Made by a program: the position numbers and the translations under genes. This document shows, in pieces, positions 1 through 14,200 of a stretch of 64,000 bases of DNA. Source of the DNA: Hemibagrus wyckioides (lineage: Eukaryota > Chordata > Actinopteri > Siluriformes > Bagridae). The notes under the pieces are model-generated. The model was not told the DNA's origin, ran no database searches, and saw only the letters and a list, made by a program, of their open reading frames with translations. The stretch lies in contig NC_080719.1 in assembly GCF_019097595.1 (NCBI RefSeq), positions 15,021,001 through 15,085,000 of the forward strand. The letters are read 5' to 3'. How positions within the stretch are numbered: the stretch's first letter is position 1; every line of letters begins with the position of its first letter.

Positions 1-38
1 TACAGCCCATTGTTATGATTACTTTTTTTTTGTGGTAG

Positions 39-3000
39 ATATATTCATGACGACTCTGAGACTACAAGGGATAGCATAGGCCTTACGATTACAGATGGAA
101 TCAACTCTGCTCAGAGTGAACTTTTGGTGCAGGTGAGTGACAAAAAAATGTATAAAATAGATCTAAATACAATTCAGGAACCCAAATCCAAGACAGTTTT
201 ATTAAGTTAAACCAAGAAATTGGCAAACACACAAACTACTATCAATAATGCAAATTCAAATATGTTTCAAATACGTGTTTTGAATAAATGGTTGTTCCCA
301 TGTTTAGATACTCCCCGTGAATGATGAGCCCCCACAGCTGGGCTCAGGCCTGAAAGATGGGCTCTCATGCATGGAAGGCAGTCTTGTGCAGATTACTGCT
401 GAGTATTTATTCGCTACAGATGCAGACAGTGATGATACCCGACTCACCTACATGCTGGCTCGGACTCCGGCCCGTGGTGTGCTGCAGAGGAACGGAGTCA
501 TTGTGGACAAATTCTCTCAGCTTGACGTGCTCAATGGCCTAATCTTCTACATGCACACAGGTGAGAGGATAGACAAAATACAAAACTTACAGTACAACTC
601 ACCAAGAACCTAATTGAATTTGACCGTGAACACTGGCCTGTTATATATGATTTGGATAAAGTAGAGTCAACTGTATCCTGCAACACTTAACACAAGTTTT
701 GAAGAAAAGAGTAAATGAAACCAATGCATATTACACATTAGTATGGCCAAATCTTTTTGTTCTCATTTTTGTGACTAGGAGGTGAAATTGGTCCAGACCC
801 CGTATCAGACACTGTTACTCTTATAGTGTCTGATGGAGAGGCTGGGACAGACAGCTGCTGTCAAGAAGATGCAGTCCCACCACCTGTCCCTTTACATGGG
901 ACACTTCCTGTCTATGACCTTAATGTCACTGTGATTCCTGTAAACAACAAGGCACCATCCATAACTATAGGTAAAGATCTTCTAGATTCTTGGCAGAGTC
1001 ATTTACATTTTGTGTATAAATGGTCATGTATGTGGACCATTTTTGTTACTGGATGATTAACAAACACTGCATTAAATTAAGTCTACTGGTGTGTTTGATA
1101 AATTATTTTTAATGACAGTCCTTATAATTTATGCAAAGGGGCATGGGCTGTATTATTTGTCTGTAAGGGTAGGTGATGTACTACAGGAAGAGCACTGCGT
1201 AGAGCAATGTAAAAAGCACTGCATAATTTATGGGTACAGAGTACATTTTTACAATGTAAAGGTTGAACACATGCCCTAACCAATGTAGTATATTTGAGAT
1301 AATATTCTGTCTAAGAGCTTGTCGATCACAGCAATACCAGCTAATCGTGACTGTCTGTGAGCTTGTGAATGCAATATTTTACACAGGGTGTTAAGTTTTG
1401 AAAAATGGTATTATGTGGCTTCACAAAGTAGCAGTTTTTAGCCTTCACCCTCCCTGATTTGTAGTCCTGATAGTGGAGATCTGGTTGGTGACTGGGAAAT
1501 GGCAGGTGACCAAATTGTGGAGGAATAAAAAGGGGGAAAATAGGGAACACCCTCCAAAACTCCATATAGATTGAAAACCCATATGTTTGTAATTTATGTT
1601 TTAGTTAGGTTTTATAAAAAACACTTGTGAAAATGAATGCATAAGTGTGAAATAATAACTTATAATAGCAAATAATAAGGAATAAGTTCTACCTAAAGAC
1701 TGCCAAAATCCACATGGCTTCATGGAAACATGTTTATTAAAACTGGCTTCACAATTTCTAGGTTTTTTTTTCCTGTTAAAAAAAAGTGTTGAAATCCATT
1801 TTAATGACCAAATCAAATCCCCAACTTTCAATAACCTTTTCCACTAATTCACAAAGTAGCTCAGAGTTGATCTGAGACATGTCTACTCCCCCATCCTCCC
1901 TTATATAAGGGAGGCGCACATACATTCAAGGCTCAGGATATGGATTTTCACTAAATCCCTAGACTGACATGCACTTTGTAGTTATCACTGAAAAACACTG
2001 ACCACTGAGAAACAATGAGAGGAAGGAGCAAAGGATGTGGATGTTTGTTAAAAACCTACATGAAATCCCAGTGTATATATACAGTATGCACACTATTTGG
2101 TGAATTGAGGGACAGCGGAGCCACACACAGCTGACTGGGATTACAGCACAGCAGGAAAGCCGTCGAACAGATAGCATATACATCCACTTCCAGCGAAATG
2201 AACAGCGAGGTAGGGAAAAACACAATAGAGCATGCTATGTGCAGAAAAGACAAAAACACAGCCTTTGTTTTGTATTTCCCTCTGCCAAGTTTTAGCTCAT
2301 TCAGAAGATTCTGATGATCCCCTAAATCTCCAAATCCTTGGAAGGTATTCTGCAGGATTGTTACCACACACCATACACTGGACTAGTTTTTAACAAAACG
2401 TAGTTGTTTAATTAATTTACTCTAAATAAAACAAAAAAAATGACAGGCATTAAAGCATTAAGCAAGTGAAACAAAGGGAAATCTGGAATTTCCGCTTTCC
2501 TTGGTGAGGTATAATGGTTTTATCACCTTGATTGCAGACTGTTGGTCGTTCATTTCCGTCCTTATTCTAGAGCGTGATCCAAACAGCCTCCTCTGTGCCC
2601 GTTCCCCATTCATCATTTATCAGTGCAGTAAATGGGAGCAGATGCCAGTAAGTGTGGGAATGATGGCTTTATCAGCATCCAGGTGGCAGCAGCCTGGCCA
2701 AGAGCCCAAAGAGTGGAGAAAGAGAGGGAATGTGAGGGGTCAGTATAGCGGGCAGGAGGGAGAGGCAGAGAGTGAGAGAGATGCTGAAATAGACACAGGG
2801 AAAGAAAGAAAAGTATCTCACGAAATAACAATGTTATTTTCAGATGTGTTAGGTAAAATAATTAAGAGCTAATAAACTGTCACAGCAAGTGTCACACCCA
2901 TGCAGAAGAGAACTGTGTGTGTCAGGGCAATGTTGCACTTAATTTTCACTTCAGAGCATATGGACACGACTAAATCTATAAGGTACCAGAATGATTTTGA

Positions 3001-6000
3001 GCTATATTTCTGCAATGTTTGAAGTTTTGACTATAAAAGTATGAGCTGTAGTATTAAATGTTATATATGTATAGTATTTTAAAGTGTTTAAATAATTTAG
3101 TGACAGAATACATTTTTTCAGAATTCAACTTTTCAAATAAATGACTTATAGAAAAGAAAAATATTTGCCCATAGTCACTCAATAGCTACATATTTGGAAA
3201 ATCCAAAACCCTGTAGTATTGATTTAATGAATTAACTATTAATGAATGCTTTACTTGCCTGTATCTAGGCAAAAAAAAGTATTTCTGACTGTACTAATTA
3301 ACAGCAACTGATCTCTGTTAGGAAACATGTTGGTGGTGGATGAGGGATCTAGTCTTTGCCTTTGTGGTGATCTGTTAATGGCTACAGACCCTGACACCAA
3401 ACCAGACCAGTTAAACTTCTTCATAGAGATCCCACCTCAGTATGGCTTTCTGGAGAACACCCTTCCCTCCCCAGGCTTTGAGAAAAGCAATGCTGGAATC
3501 CAAGTGGGTCAGTATTAATCCCTGAATCGTATATAAACCTAATTACAACATGACTCTTTTGCCTTTTACATTTCCACTAAGTAATACTCTCTCAATTTAG
3601 ATTCTTTCAGTCAGCTACATCTCAGCTCTGGATTCATCAATTACGTCCAGTCAATTCACCAAGGTGTGGAGCCCACAGGAGACCACTTCAGTGTTAGTGT
3701 CAGTGATGGAGTCCATAAGTCTGAACCTGTACCTTTCTACATCGTTATCAACCCCGCAAATGACGAAGCTCCATCTCTGTTTCTGCACAACTTCACAGTT
3801 AGTTACACTTTCATTTCTTCTGCATGTATAATATACTCCATAGCAAAAGATGTTCCAGTGAATACATTTTAAATATAGGCAATTTGTCTTGTTCTGGGTG
3901 CCATGGTGGTGCCACAGGTAGCATTTGCTTCCTCACAGTTCCAGGATTCTGCAAGGATTCCTTCCTGTTCTCTGATTTCCTCCCAGCTCATAAAATCCTG
4001 TAATTTTGGGTGGACTGGCTAATTTGCTGCAGTGTGAACGTCTGTGTGGACGTGACTTGTGTTGTACTTGTGTTTCATTGGGATATATTTTTACCCAGTA
4101 TTCCCATGATGAGGATAAAACACTTACTGAAGATGAACTTACTCCTCTATCTTTTTTCTTTTTTCTTCTCTGTTACTAAAGGTTATGGAGGGAGGAATGA
4201 AAGATCTCAACCCTGCTATTTTAGATGCAGTGGACCTTGATGCTCCACCAGACCTTCTGAGCTTCACCATCCTTGTTCCTCCTGCTCACGGGGCTCTGCT
4301 GCATGGGATCTATGGGCTTGACATGAACCAATATAAAGATATGGGCCCAGAGATTTTGCGAAGGAGTATACCAGTGCAATCCTTTACCATACAAGCACTG
4401 CGACAAGGTCAGTTTCTCTTCACAATCTCTCCAAGTTTGGAACTCTGTTTAGCACTGGGGTGGAGAGGGAGGTTTGTCAGTGCAGCGCCTCACCACCAAG
4501 GCTGGCTGCCCCTGTATCTCCCAGAGGGCGCTGGTTTGTTCTCTCTGGGTTCCAGACTTGCTGAACAGATGTTGCAGGAGACAGAGGTCATGGAGTGCCT
4601 GTGGTGCTTCTGCCACATCTGTGAAGGCCTTTCCTGCACAATTACCTCAGAGCCACTGTGTATACAGTGACTGCGCAGCTTTTCCTGATAGAAAATGATG
4701 TAAATCCGCAGAAATGTTGATGATCAGGAAATGAGCAAAAACAAAAGCTCATGTAACAAGGTTGATATCATAGTTACAGCATGTCTGGCAATAAAACTGT
4801 ACTTTAATGGGGTTATCAAAGGTCACAGTATAGAAAACAGCATTAAAGTAACAATTTATATAAATCTAAAACTTATATAAAGGTTGCTTACAAGTAAAAT
4901 GGACATATGGCTACTGGTTTAGCTCTAAGACATACAGTTCAGTAAATCATCATGTGTTTTCACCAGAGGTGGACAATACATCAGTAACTATTTCATTACT
5001 ATGCTGAAAAAGCCTAAAAGGCTCATTAATACTCCTTAGGTTTTTATTTAGACCTTGCAAGCCTCAAAGCAAGAAAAAAATTCAAACCTCAAAGCAAGAA
5101 AAATTATTTTTCTTTTTATATATAAATATATACATATATTCCAATTTTTATATCTTATACGTATGGCTCCTACATAAAAATGAAATAATAAGTTAACTTT
5201 AGGTTAAAGGTAAGCTAAGGAAATTAGCTAATTAAGTTTTTTAAGTTTTATAATTTTATTTCAGCTTGTTAAATTAGCTTTTCTCTTTTTCCATTTTTGT
5301 CGCTATTGTGCCTTAGCAGTCATTCAAAAAGGGTCATTAAACATTATTAAACTAAATTCTAGGATGATCCAGGTTCACAGTATATTTTCTTTATGACTGA
5401 CTGATTAGCAAACTTGTTAGTCGCAGTGGACTGGTTGTGCTAAACTTGTGATGAACTCTTTTCATCAGTTCAAAATATACTTGGCTATATTTAAATGTAA
5501 ATACATTCTGACCTTCACTCAAGTGAATTTTTTTCCCCCATATATTAATTCGTATTGTTTTAAGGTCTGCTGTCCACACTAATCAAAATAATCAACAATG
5601 TGAGATTATTTAAAATGTGTACACAGTTTAAGATGTGTTTTCCTTAAAAAAAGTGTAAACATTTTTGGTAAACACTATACTTTTAACACTCAGTGGCACG
5701 AGTTAAAGCATTACTTTGTCTCCTTATTCAAACATCTATTGACTGTATCTCTTGTTGTGGTTTGCAGGAATGAAGATTATGTATATGCACGATGACACAG
5801 AAACCCGTGAGGACACTTTCACCATGCAGCTGACAGATGGCAGGCATGCTGTCCAGGGGACGGCATGGGTCCACATCCTACCAGTCAATGATGAAAAGCC
5901 CCGACTGATAAAGTAAGGACGCCCTGGGACAAATTCCAAGTCAGAGAGTCAGACAGAAGGAGGAGATTCAGCAGAGGAGAAGGACAGGGACACTATAGAG

Positions 6001-9000
6001 AGAGGGGGTGGACTACAGGGGGCAATACATTCTGCTCTGCAGATGTGGTTGGGGAATCTGCATCCTCTTTACTGAGTGACTGGGAATGGTTTTACTTGCA
6101 ATAGTGGTATTTTATTCCCGCCTAAGATTTGACTTCATTTAGGATTTTAGGCCAAGGATTTTCATGTAAACTTCAACCCAGCAGAAATAATATTATTTGG
6201 CACTTCCTCGTTGTTTGTGTCATTACTTGTGATGACAGGCCAGACAGTCCAGGCCAGTCCTGCTAGCTTTTGATCCTGACAGAGGCATCTGGCTCTGATG
6301 CATTTACGTATTTATTTGTGTAAGGCTCATTTGAGCTTGGAGGCTTGCATGAGCCCCCGCTGTGGCTCAGCATCTCTTGTCCCTGTTCTGTGTGTGCAGG
6401 AATGCAGGTTTAGAGGTGGACGCTTTGGAGATGAGGGTAATCTCCAGTGTGGTGCTGGAGGCAGAAGACTATGATACCCCCAGCAACCAGGTCTATTATG
6501 TTCTTAATGCCGGCCCCAGATTTGGCCTTCTCCAACTCAAGGTTAGCTTCATGTAACAACAATCAATAAACACTTTTCTTTTTACAAAGCCTTTTTGATG
6601 TGTCTCATGTGACTGTGTGCTGCGCAGACAGAAGCTGGATTCACTGACCTGAACGCAGGTCAAAACTTTACACAGGACGATGTGGAGATGAATCGCCTGT
6701 TGTACAAACACACTACATTCAGTGGGTTCAAAGGTCATGACCGCTTCCACTTTTTCCTCAGTGACAGAGACAATGAGACACCTCCACTGAGTTTCTTCAT
6801 TGCTGTCCAAACTGTTCAAAAAGGTATGTGCCTCAGGTTTCACCTCAAACTTCAAATTAGCTTTAGTAATTATTAAAACTCTTTCTAGACCTGCAATAAT
6901 CATAATATTTCAATATGTTTCCTACTACTGTGTTTTTCCTGTTCCTTTTTTTATTTCAGTTTCATGATTACATTTTTCTGGCCATGAAATTACCTTACCT
7001 ATGTAGATAACTTCAGCAAAGGGGCAGAAATTGTACTGTCTAAAGGGAAAGGATTGTGAGTGTATTAATTGGACTGCAGCAATTACAATTGTTCTTGCTT
7101 ACAGGAATAGATGCAAAAGGAAACAAACAGAAGCTGTTAAATTCAAACAATTATTGTAGTGGCACAGTAACAATGTCTGTTGACTGTTTGCAGGACCAGC
7201 CTGTATTCCAGCTGTGTTTTTCTCTCAGTCAAAGAATAAAACACTTTGTTTGACAGATATAATCTATATGCATGTGTGACTGTAAGCATGGCCTTCCCTT
7301 GGCCAAGTGGGTGAAACAGCAGCTTCTAGGTCTGTGCTGCTGATTCAGGTGGAGCAGAGGTGAGACGTTTGAACCTGTTTCTACCTCCCAATGAGTGTGA
7401 GTTATTAACAGACCAGAGTGCCAGCAACTGTAGCCTCGTCCTTGTTCCTAGACCTGTCCCCTCGGCCACTGAGGGATGACACACAACTCCTACAAAGTCA
7501 CTTTTAGTTCAGCTTTACTTTGTGTTTAGCTTGACATCAGTGTCATTGGGAGATATTAGATGTTGTTTTTACAGAATGAACTTTACTAGATCCATTAGAA
7601 AGGGTGAATTCCTAATATCATACAACGATCATATTAATTTATATTAAATAATAAATTGCTTGATGTCATTAGACAACAAAAAGGATCTGTATCATAATTC
7701 TGGAAGCCCTACATTTCCCACCCATTTAGAAATGTAATAACTGACATTTTTACCTCCCTATTTCGTAAAATGTGGCTTAAATCTTAAATTGGTTAGTGGC
7801 AACTACACTTTGAGCAGTTTGTTCCTTCAAATCATTTTTGTTTAAAGGAAATTTAGGGTGGTTTAAACCTCTTAAAACCTATTAGCAATAGGTGAGAGTT
7901 TAATGAGCCAAGAGTTTAAGCGGTTCAACAAATTCAATTTCCTTCTACAGAGCTAATATTTCTATATGGCTCATGTATGTATGCACACACACACACACAC
8001 ACACACATATGCTGATGATACATAATGCATATACATCGTCCTTTCCTTGGTCTGTTTTGCTCTATCAGGTGACATTGCTCTGATCACTAAGCCCATGACT
8101 ATATCCGAAGGGGAGAGGGTTATACTGACCACAGACATTCTGATGGCTACAGACAGTGGAAGCCAATCAGTTGAGCTTGTCTACACTGTGACCATCCCTC
8201 CTAAACATGGACACCTGCACATGGTCCAATATCCAGGAATCCCACTGCTCTCTTTCACCCAGATGGATGTGGCTTCGCACCGAGTGTGCTACACTCACGA
8301 CGACAGTCATTTTACTGACCACGACTCTTTCAGGTTAGTCTCACTGGGTTGGAACCTCTATATATCTAAGAGAAAAAAAAGATTTAAAACACAGTTATTT
8401 AGGATATTGAGATGCTTGATGAAGTGCATTATAGTGTAATGAAATGAATTACACTGATGTGTAGGTGTAGGCAGTATGATATGATATTCACATTGGGAAT
8501 ACCTTAGAGTAAAATATGTCAAAATACACAATTAAACCTAATAGTTATAACAAAATTTGTAGTTCTTTAACCTCTTTTAAAAGGCTGATTCTGATCATAA
8601 AGATTGATGTTTGAATCTCTTTTTTGACTTTGCCAGTAATTCTGGGGACTGTTTTAGAGACATTCAGGGACTGCTGTATCAGCTCACAGGCTTAAGTTGT
8701 GACGTCATAAAATAGCCTCCACACCTCGCAACCAATCAGTAAAACAAAAACTTTTAGTCACAGAATCTACAGACTATGCCAGATAGCTATAATGAAAAAA
8801 AGTACTTTGGAATTTTACTGTATATTTTATCAGGTTTTGTTATTGTTAAAGAAATCACTGGAAGTATTAAAAAAATAAACCAAGACACATTCTGAAACCC
8901 CACTGTGTTGATCTGCTATAAATACAAGCTAGTTTAATGGCATTTAGCTAGCCAGCTAGCAGGAGAACATATTATAAGTAAGTAAATAAATAAATAAATA

Positions 9001-11196
9001 AATAAAATGTGTATATATGTAGAAATATATGTATTCAATTTTTCCATTATAGTACTTAATATCTTTTGTGGATTTTTTTTATTTCTTTTTTCTTTTCTTT
9101 TTTTCATTTATTTTAACTACTGTAGTCAAAATAAGTAGTGATGCACATTATGTATTTTGATTTTTTTTTTTTTCTATTCCACTTACATCAGCTTGCATCA
9201 CATACAAGTTAAAACCCATTTAAATATTTCAGTAGCAGCCTTTGAGTATTTAAAAAACAACAAGGCATGGAGTCTTCTGATGGCCAAACTACAACAGTGA
9301 CAGAAAAAGAAAGAAAATAAGAGAATATGGAGCATTCCACCATATTTATGTACTTTTCCAGCCAATTTGACAGGAGGCAGACTTCAGAGAAGGCAGCGTA
9401 TGGCTGACCTGTCCTGCCTCTCTCATATGTGTTTGTGACTGGGTTTGTCACCCAAAACCTTGGCTGAGTTTCACTTCAGGGTCAGCTGGGAGCACACAAG
9501 CCTCTTTCAGCCAAGTCTGGTGATGGTACTACTTAAAAGAGGGTGAGTAGCAATTCGACTCCATGCCAGTGTGTGCCGTCACAACAGCACGGTGCATCAG
9601 TATAGCACCATTTACAGGCAATTCAGGTCTACAGTCACAACTCGGCACCATTCGCTGCTAGACTTCACAAAAACCAGAGATCTAACAGTAAACAGTCAGA
9701 ACCACACTTGGACATTAGATGTATTAAAGCCATTGCACTGGCTGGTACACAGAGGATGTTTTTCGAACATCTTGTATTTGCACTTACAGCAAGCAGCTTG
9801 AGACAACAGACCCTCTAACTAGGGAAACACCTGAGCGAACACCTGTGTGTCAAAACTGAGCGCCGACAGCAACTCAGGCCGAGGCCAAGAGGGACAGAGA
9901 GGGAAAGAGAGGCAGAAGGTGTTTTTTGGGGAGCCCTGATCATCCCTCTGCTCACTGGTGACAGGTGGATGATGAATGGGCATTATTAGGAGAGTAATAA
10001 TTTCTGCCTGGCATTGTCTCAGCAGTTGCTGCCATGTGAGTGGTGCACTGGGCACAATTACTGAGCAAAATGTGAAATAATGGTAAGGCCAGATGTTTAG
10101 CTTGTTTGGCTATCTGAATGAGAAGACGTGTGCTGGTCAGGCATGATGTTGATGTTTAAAATGGACATCATTTATCAGTGACAGCGATGTGTGATTTGAG
10201 CTATACTGGCCTGGAAGTAGAATAAGTTCCTGTTCACCCACCACTTTTTAAATCACCCCCAATGCCACTGTCATATTGATTCCCAGTCATGGTCCTGGAG
10301 TACTCACTGTACAGCATATTTACAGCTGCTCTCAATATACCTGATTCAATTGATCAGCAAAATATCAGCCCTTTCCAATTTAAAGTGGCTGTGATAGAGC
10401 AGGGAAAACACTAAAATGTGCAGGACAGGGGTTCCCCAGACCAGGGTAAGCTCAGCTGATCAGAAGGTCTTAACTAGCATTTAAAGAACTTCTTAATCTT
10501 CAACCATATTAATCTTCTTTTCAGCTTTGACATCAGCAATGGCGTGACCTCGATTAGAAGTAGCCTTACTTTCACAGTGGAGCACCATGACCGCATCGCA
10601 CCCACCCTGAGCATCAACACCGGCCTCCAGCTTACAGAAGGAACCACAAGGACCATCTCACCTGAGCATCTGCAGCTAACAGATCCTGATACAGCCTTAG
10701 AGAACCTCACCTATACTGTCATTCAACCACCACAGTATGGCAAGCTACTGTTAAACGGGTTTCCCATGTCCCAGACCCGCTTTACACAGTTAGACATCAA
10801 CAACATGCACCTGAGCTACCAGCATCTTAACAGCTTTGCTAAGATTGACAGGTTCACCTTTCAGCCATCAGATGGAACCAATAAAGGCTATCTGGAACAT
10901 GGACAACTGAAGGAGCAAGTGACGGTTTTCACAATACAGGCAAGGATGGGATTTATACATAAAAAACATAGTAATATTTCTTTTATAGTAACATTAGAAA
11001 CTATTCTTTTGTATGAGCAAATTGTTTGTAATATGGTAAGTGCTTATGTGCGAGTATGCACACTGTTACCGTAAAAAAGCTTTTACCACTGAGTGGTGTC
11101 TTGTATTAGATTGTATCACATAACTAGCAAATAATTGTTATCAGTAGAAATGTACGTTGTGCATATACTAGCTTTGGCTTTGGAGGCAGGAAATTT

Positions 11197-11238
<42 letters not shown>

Positions 11239-14200
11239 AAATAGAGAGTTGTAAGGCTGTACATACAATAACTGCTGTAAAGTACAATAAAATACACACT
11301 ATAAAATAAAATATTAAAAGATAAATATAATAAATAATAAAAAGATAATATAATATAATATAATATAATATAATATAATATAATATAATATAATATAATA
11401 TAATATAATATAATATAATATAATATAATATAATATAATATAATATAATATAATATAATATAATATAATATAATATAATATAATATAATATAATATAATA
11501 TAATATAATATAATATGTTAACAAATTTGCCCCTGACAGAGATTGCAGGTTGAAATGATGATGCATTTAGGTCACATGCTATAATAGCACATATTGTGTG
11601 ATGTTTTTAGATTATAACTTAACATTTCTGGTATGTGATCAGATAGGCAGCTAACAAGCTTTTTATAGTATACTTTAATGAACATATCAAGTTTAAAATG
11701 CAAAATGACTTCACATTATGATCTAATAGCAATAGCTATTTAATAGAAGGGTTTCACTTCAAATGTTTTATTTAGAGTATGATGTCTTCTTCGACCTCCT
11801 TTGCCTTTCAGATTAAATCACACACCTATGCTTTCTCTTCATGAGGAATCTCATCATGAGCCATTATTATGGCTCCCTCTTGTGGTTTAAATCCAGCACT
11901 GAGTGTAGAAATAATTCTGCAATTGTGTTTACAGATAGAAGTCTTAGACAAGACCCCTCCACACATTGTAACCAAAGGGACCCCCAGTACAGTGGAATAT
12001 CTACAAAGCAACCAACAAGGCATCTATATCACCTCCAAATACCTCCAGACTTCAGATCCGGATAGCCCTAACCAGGCGCTGGAGTTCATCATTACACGGC
12101 CTCCACATTTTGGATACCTTGAGAACGCCATCACAGGCAGGTGCACTGATTGACTGTTGATGATTAATGTTATCAATTATGATAAGTAGGATTTTAACTC
12201 ATGTATGTTTTTTGGTGTTCATAGGTGGCTATATCAAAGGACGCTTCACTCAGAAGGATGTGGACCAGAAAGCAGTCCGCTACATCATTCCCTCAGACAT
12301 GGAAGTGACGGCAGACAGCTTTGAGTTCCAGCTCACTGACCCAGCAGGAAACATCATGCTTCCAGAAGTGTATGTTATCTGTTTTTGTGTTTATTTATAT
12401 GGATTATAGATTATTATTCAGCAGTTTGCATTTCACTGGGTTTGTTCTAATAATTTGTTTGTTGCATCATGTTTGCTACATGCTTAAAGTTTTATGAAGA
12501 TATTTTAAGTTAATTTAACCCAGGGGTCCCCAAACGTTTCTGTGAGATCCACATAATTTTCCCTTTCTTTAATGGGGGGCCTGGTCAGTCTGAACCAGAC
12601 AATTACATGGGCCGGAATGACTACTAGTATTATTGTGGAGATTTTATTATGATTTGAAATGTATTTATTATGCCCACTAATGCTAGAATAGTTAATTATT
12701 TTGTTATGCTCCATACAGACAAATGATCATTACTTTTCAACACTTTGTCTGTTCTCATTTGGACTCGCAAGCTAGCATACTTGTCACTGTGGTGGGTTTC
12801 ATAGTGTTGGAGGAGATTCTATTCTTTGAACACAGACACTGTTTCTTGACAGATGAGATAAACAGCCACTTCTTTGCACTGAACAAAAAAATATATCACT
12901 TTTTGTCCACTTTTGGTTAAATACCCTGCAATTCTGAATCAACTTTTCTTTATACCAACCGTTTGGCCATTTTGTTGTCTCTTTGAATTTTCACACTGGT
13001 CACCTGTTCATTCACGATGGTACGTTATGTTGAATGTTCTGTTGGTAGGTGAATTTAACAAATAATTAGGCTACGTTAATAACTAAGGGAAATTTTAGTT
13101 TGAAAGCCAACATTTATTATCAAATACAGAAATAAGTAAAACATTTATTTAGAATTAAATTTTCAAAATATGTCTCTGGCATTGGGCAGCATTGGCTTAG
13201 TGGTTAGCACTGGTGCCTCACAGCAAGAAGGCCCTGGGTTCAAATCCTGGGCTTGAACAGGCAGGGGCCTTTCTGTGTGGAGTTTGCATGTTCTGCCCAT
13301 GCTTGCTTGGGTTAACACTGGGTACTCCAGTTTCATCCCACAGTCTAAAAACATGTACATTAGGTTGATTGGTAATTCTAAATTAGGAGTGTGTGTGGTT
13401 GTCTGTCTATATGTGGCCCTGTGATGGACTGGTGACCTGTCCAGTGTGTACCCCTGCCTTTTGCCCAATGTGTGCTGGGATAGGCTCCAGCAGATCCCCA
13501 TGACCCTAATTAGGAATAAAACGGGTATAGACAATGGATGGATGTCTCTGGCATTGTTGTGGGGGTGGGCCACATTCAGCCCCTGGGCCGTAGTTTGGGG
13601 AGCCCTGGTTTAACCTCTTAGCTCACCAAACTATTCAGTTATTTAGCTTTAAGCATAATTATTCTAGGAGAATAATCTACATCATGGTTGTGTGATGCGA
13701 ATCACATGAGTTACTGTTACTGTCACAAACTTGATCATTTTCCAATATCAGCATGGCCCAAAGTGTTTATTCTTCTTATACAACACAAATTTGTCAATTT
13801 ATTAATTTAGATGAGAGTCACAACATATTTTTAATTAATTTAAAATTACTTTTAATGTTGTAGAATACCTACAAAATGAGTTAGCTCCTGATATTAGCAT
13901 AGAAACTATAACCAGTTGTTTCTTCGCCACACACTCTGTTTACTCTATTTAAATCATGATAAAGCAGTAACAGAGAAACTGAAAATGGCAATTTCCTCTG
14001 TCCTTTTACACACTAGCCACTAGCAGAAGTTTGGTATAGTATGAAATATTCAGCTAACTACCAAAAAAAGAACCTTCACAGAAACAGATATGCAGTTATA
14101 GTCATCTCCTTTAGATTTAATGGGTTAAATAAACCTATTTCTCCTCTGACACTGTATGTAGATGATCCAACAAACCCATTTATTTTCTAAAATTTGCTTC

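Larger units (their letters stand above)
39..12369 (+). other. frem1: FREM1 CSPG repeat block (one partial plus seven complete repeats)
   Basis: Exons 1-13 encode tandem CSPG/NG2-type repeats of about 110-130 residues. Each shows the family pattern: an acidic start (LxATDxD), a mid-repeat PPxxGxL turn, an FTQxD motif, an aromatic YxH segment, then DxFxFxxxDG and a closing hydrophobic strand before (N/D)(D/K)xxP. Approximate repeats: tail in 39-132; 308-970; 3322-3797; 4182-5912; 6400-6823; 8069-10612; 10613-10939; 11935-12369. Most repeats are split across two exons. Repeats of this kind form the rod of FRAS/FREM proteins and bind partner matrix proteins; the partner here is inferred from the family. 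Confidence 0.88.

Noticed and set aside
2056..2367. 103-codon minus-strand frame in frem1 intron 3
   Set aside because: No recognisable domain, no splice context and AT-rich composition; treated as chance.
6496..6903. 135-codon minus-strand frame over frem1 exons 8-9
   Set aside because: It overlaps two well-supported frem1 exons on the other strand and shows no domain; a shadow frame.
11195..11566. Long minus-strand Tyr/Ile-rich reading frame
   Set aside because: It is created entirely by the (TAATA)n and (AAAT)n repeats; no non-repetitive coding content.
13190..13260. Possible tRNA gene, because of A- and B-box-like sequences
   Set aside because: No complete cloverleaf. The sequence continues into a SINE body with tail and target-site duplication, so it is a SINE head.
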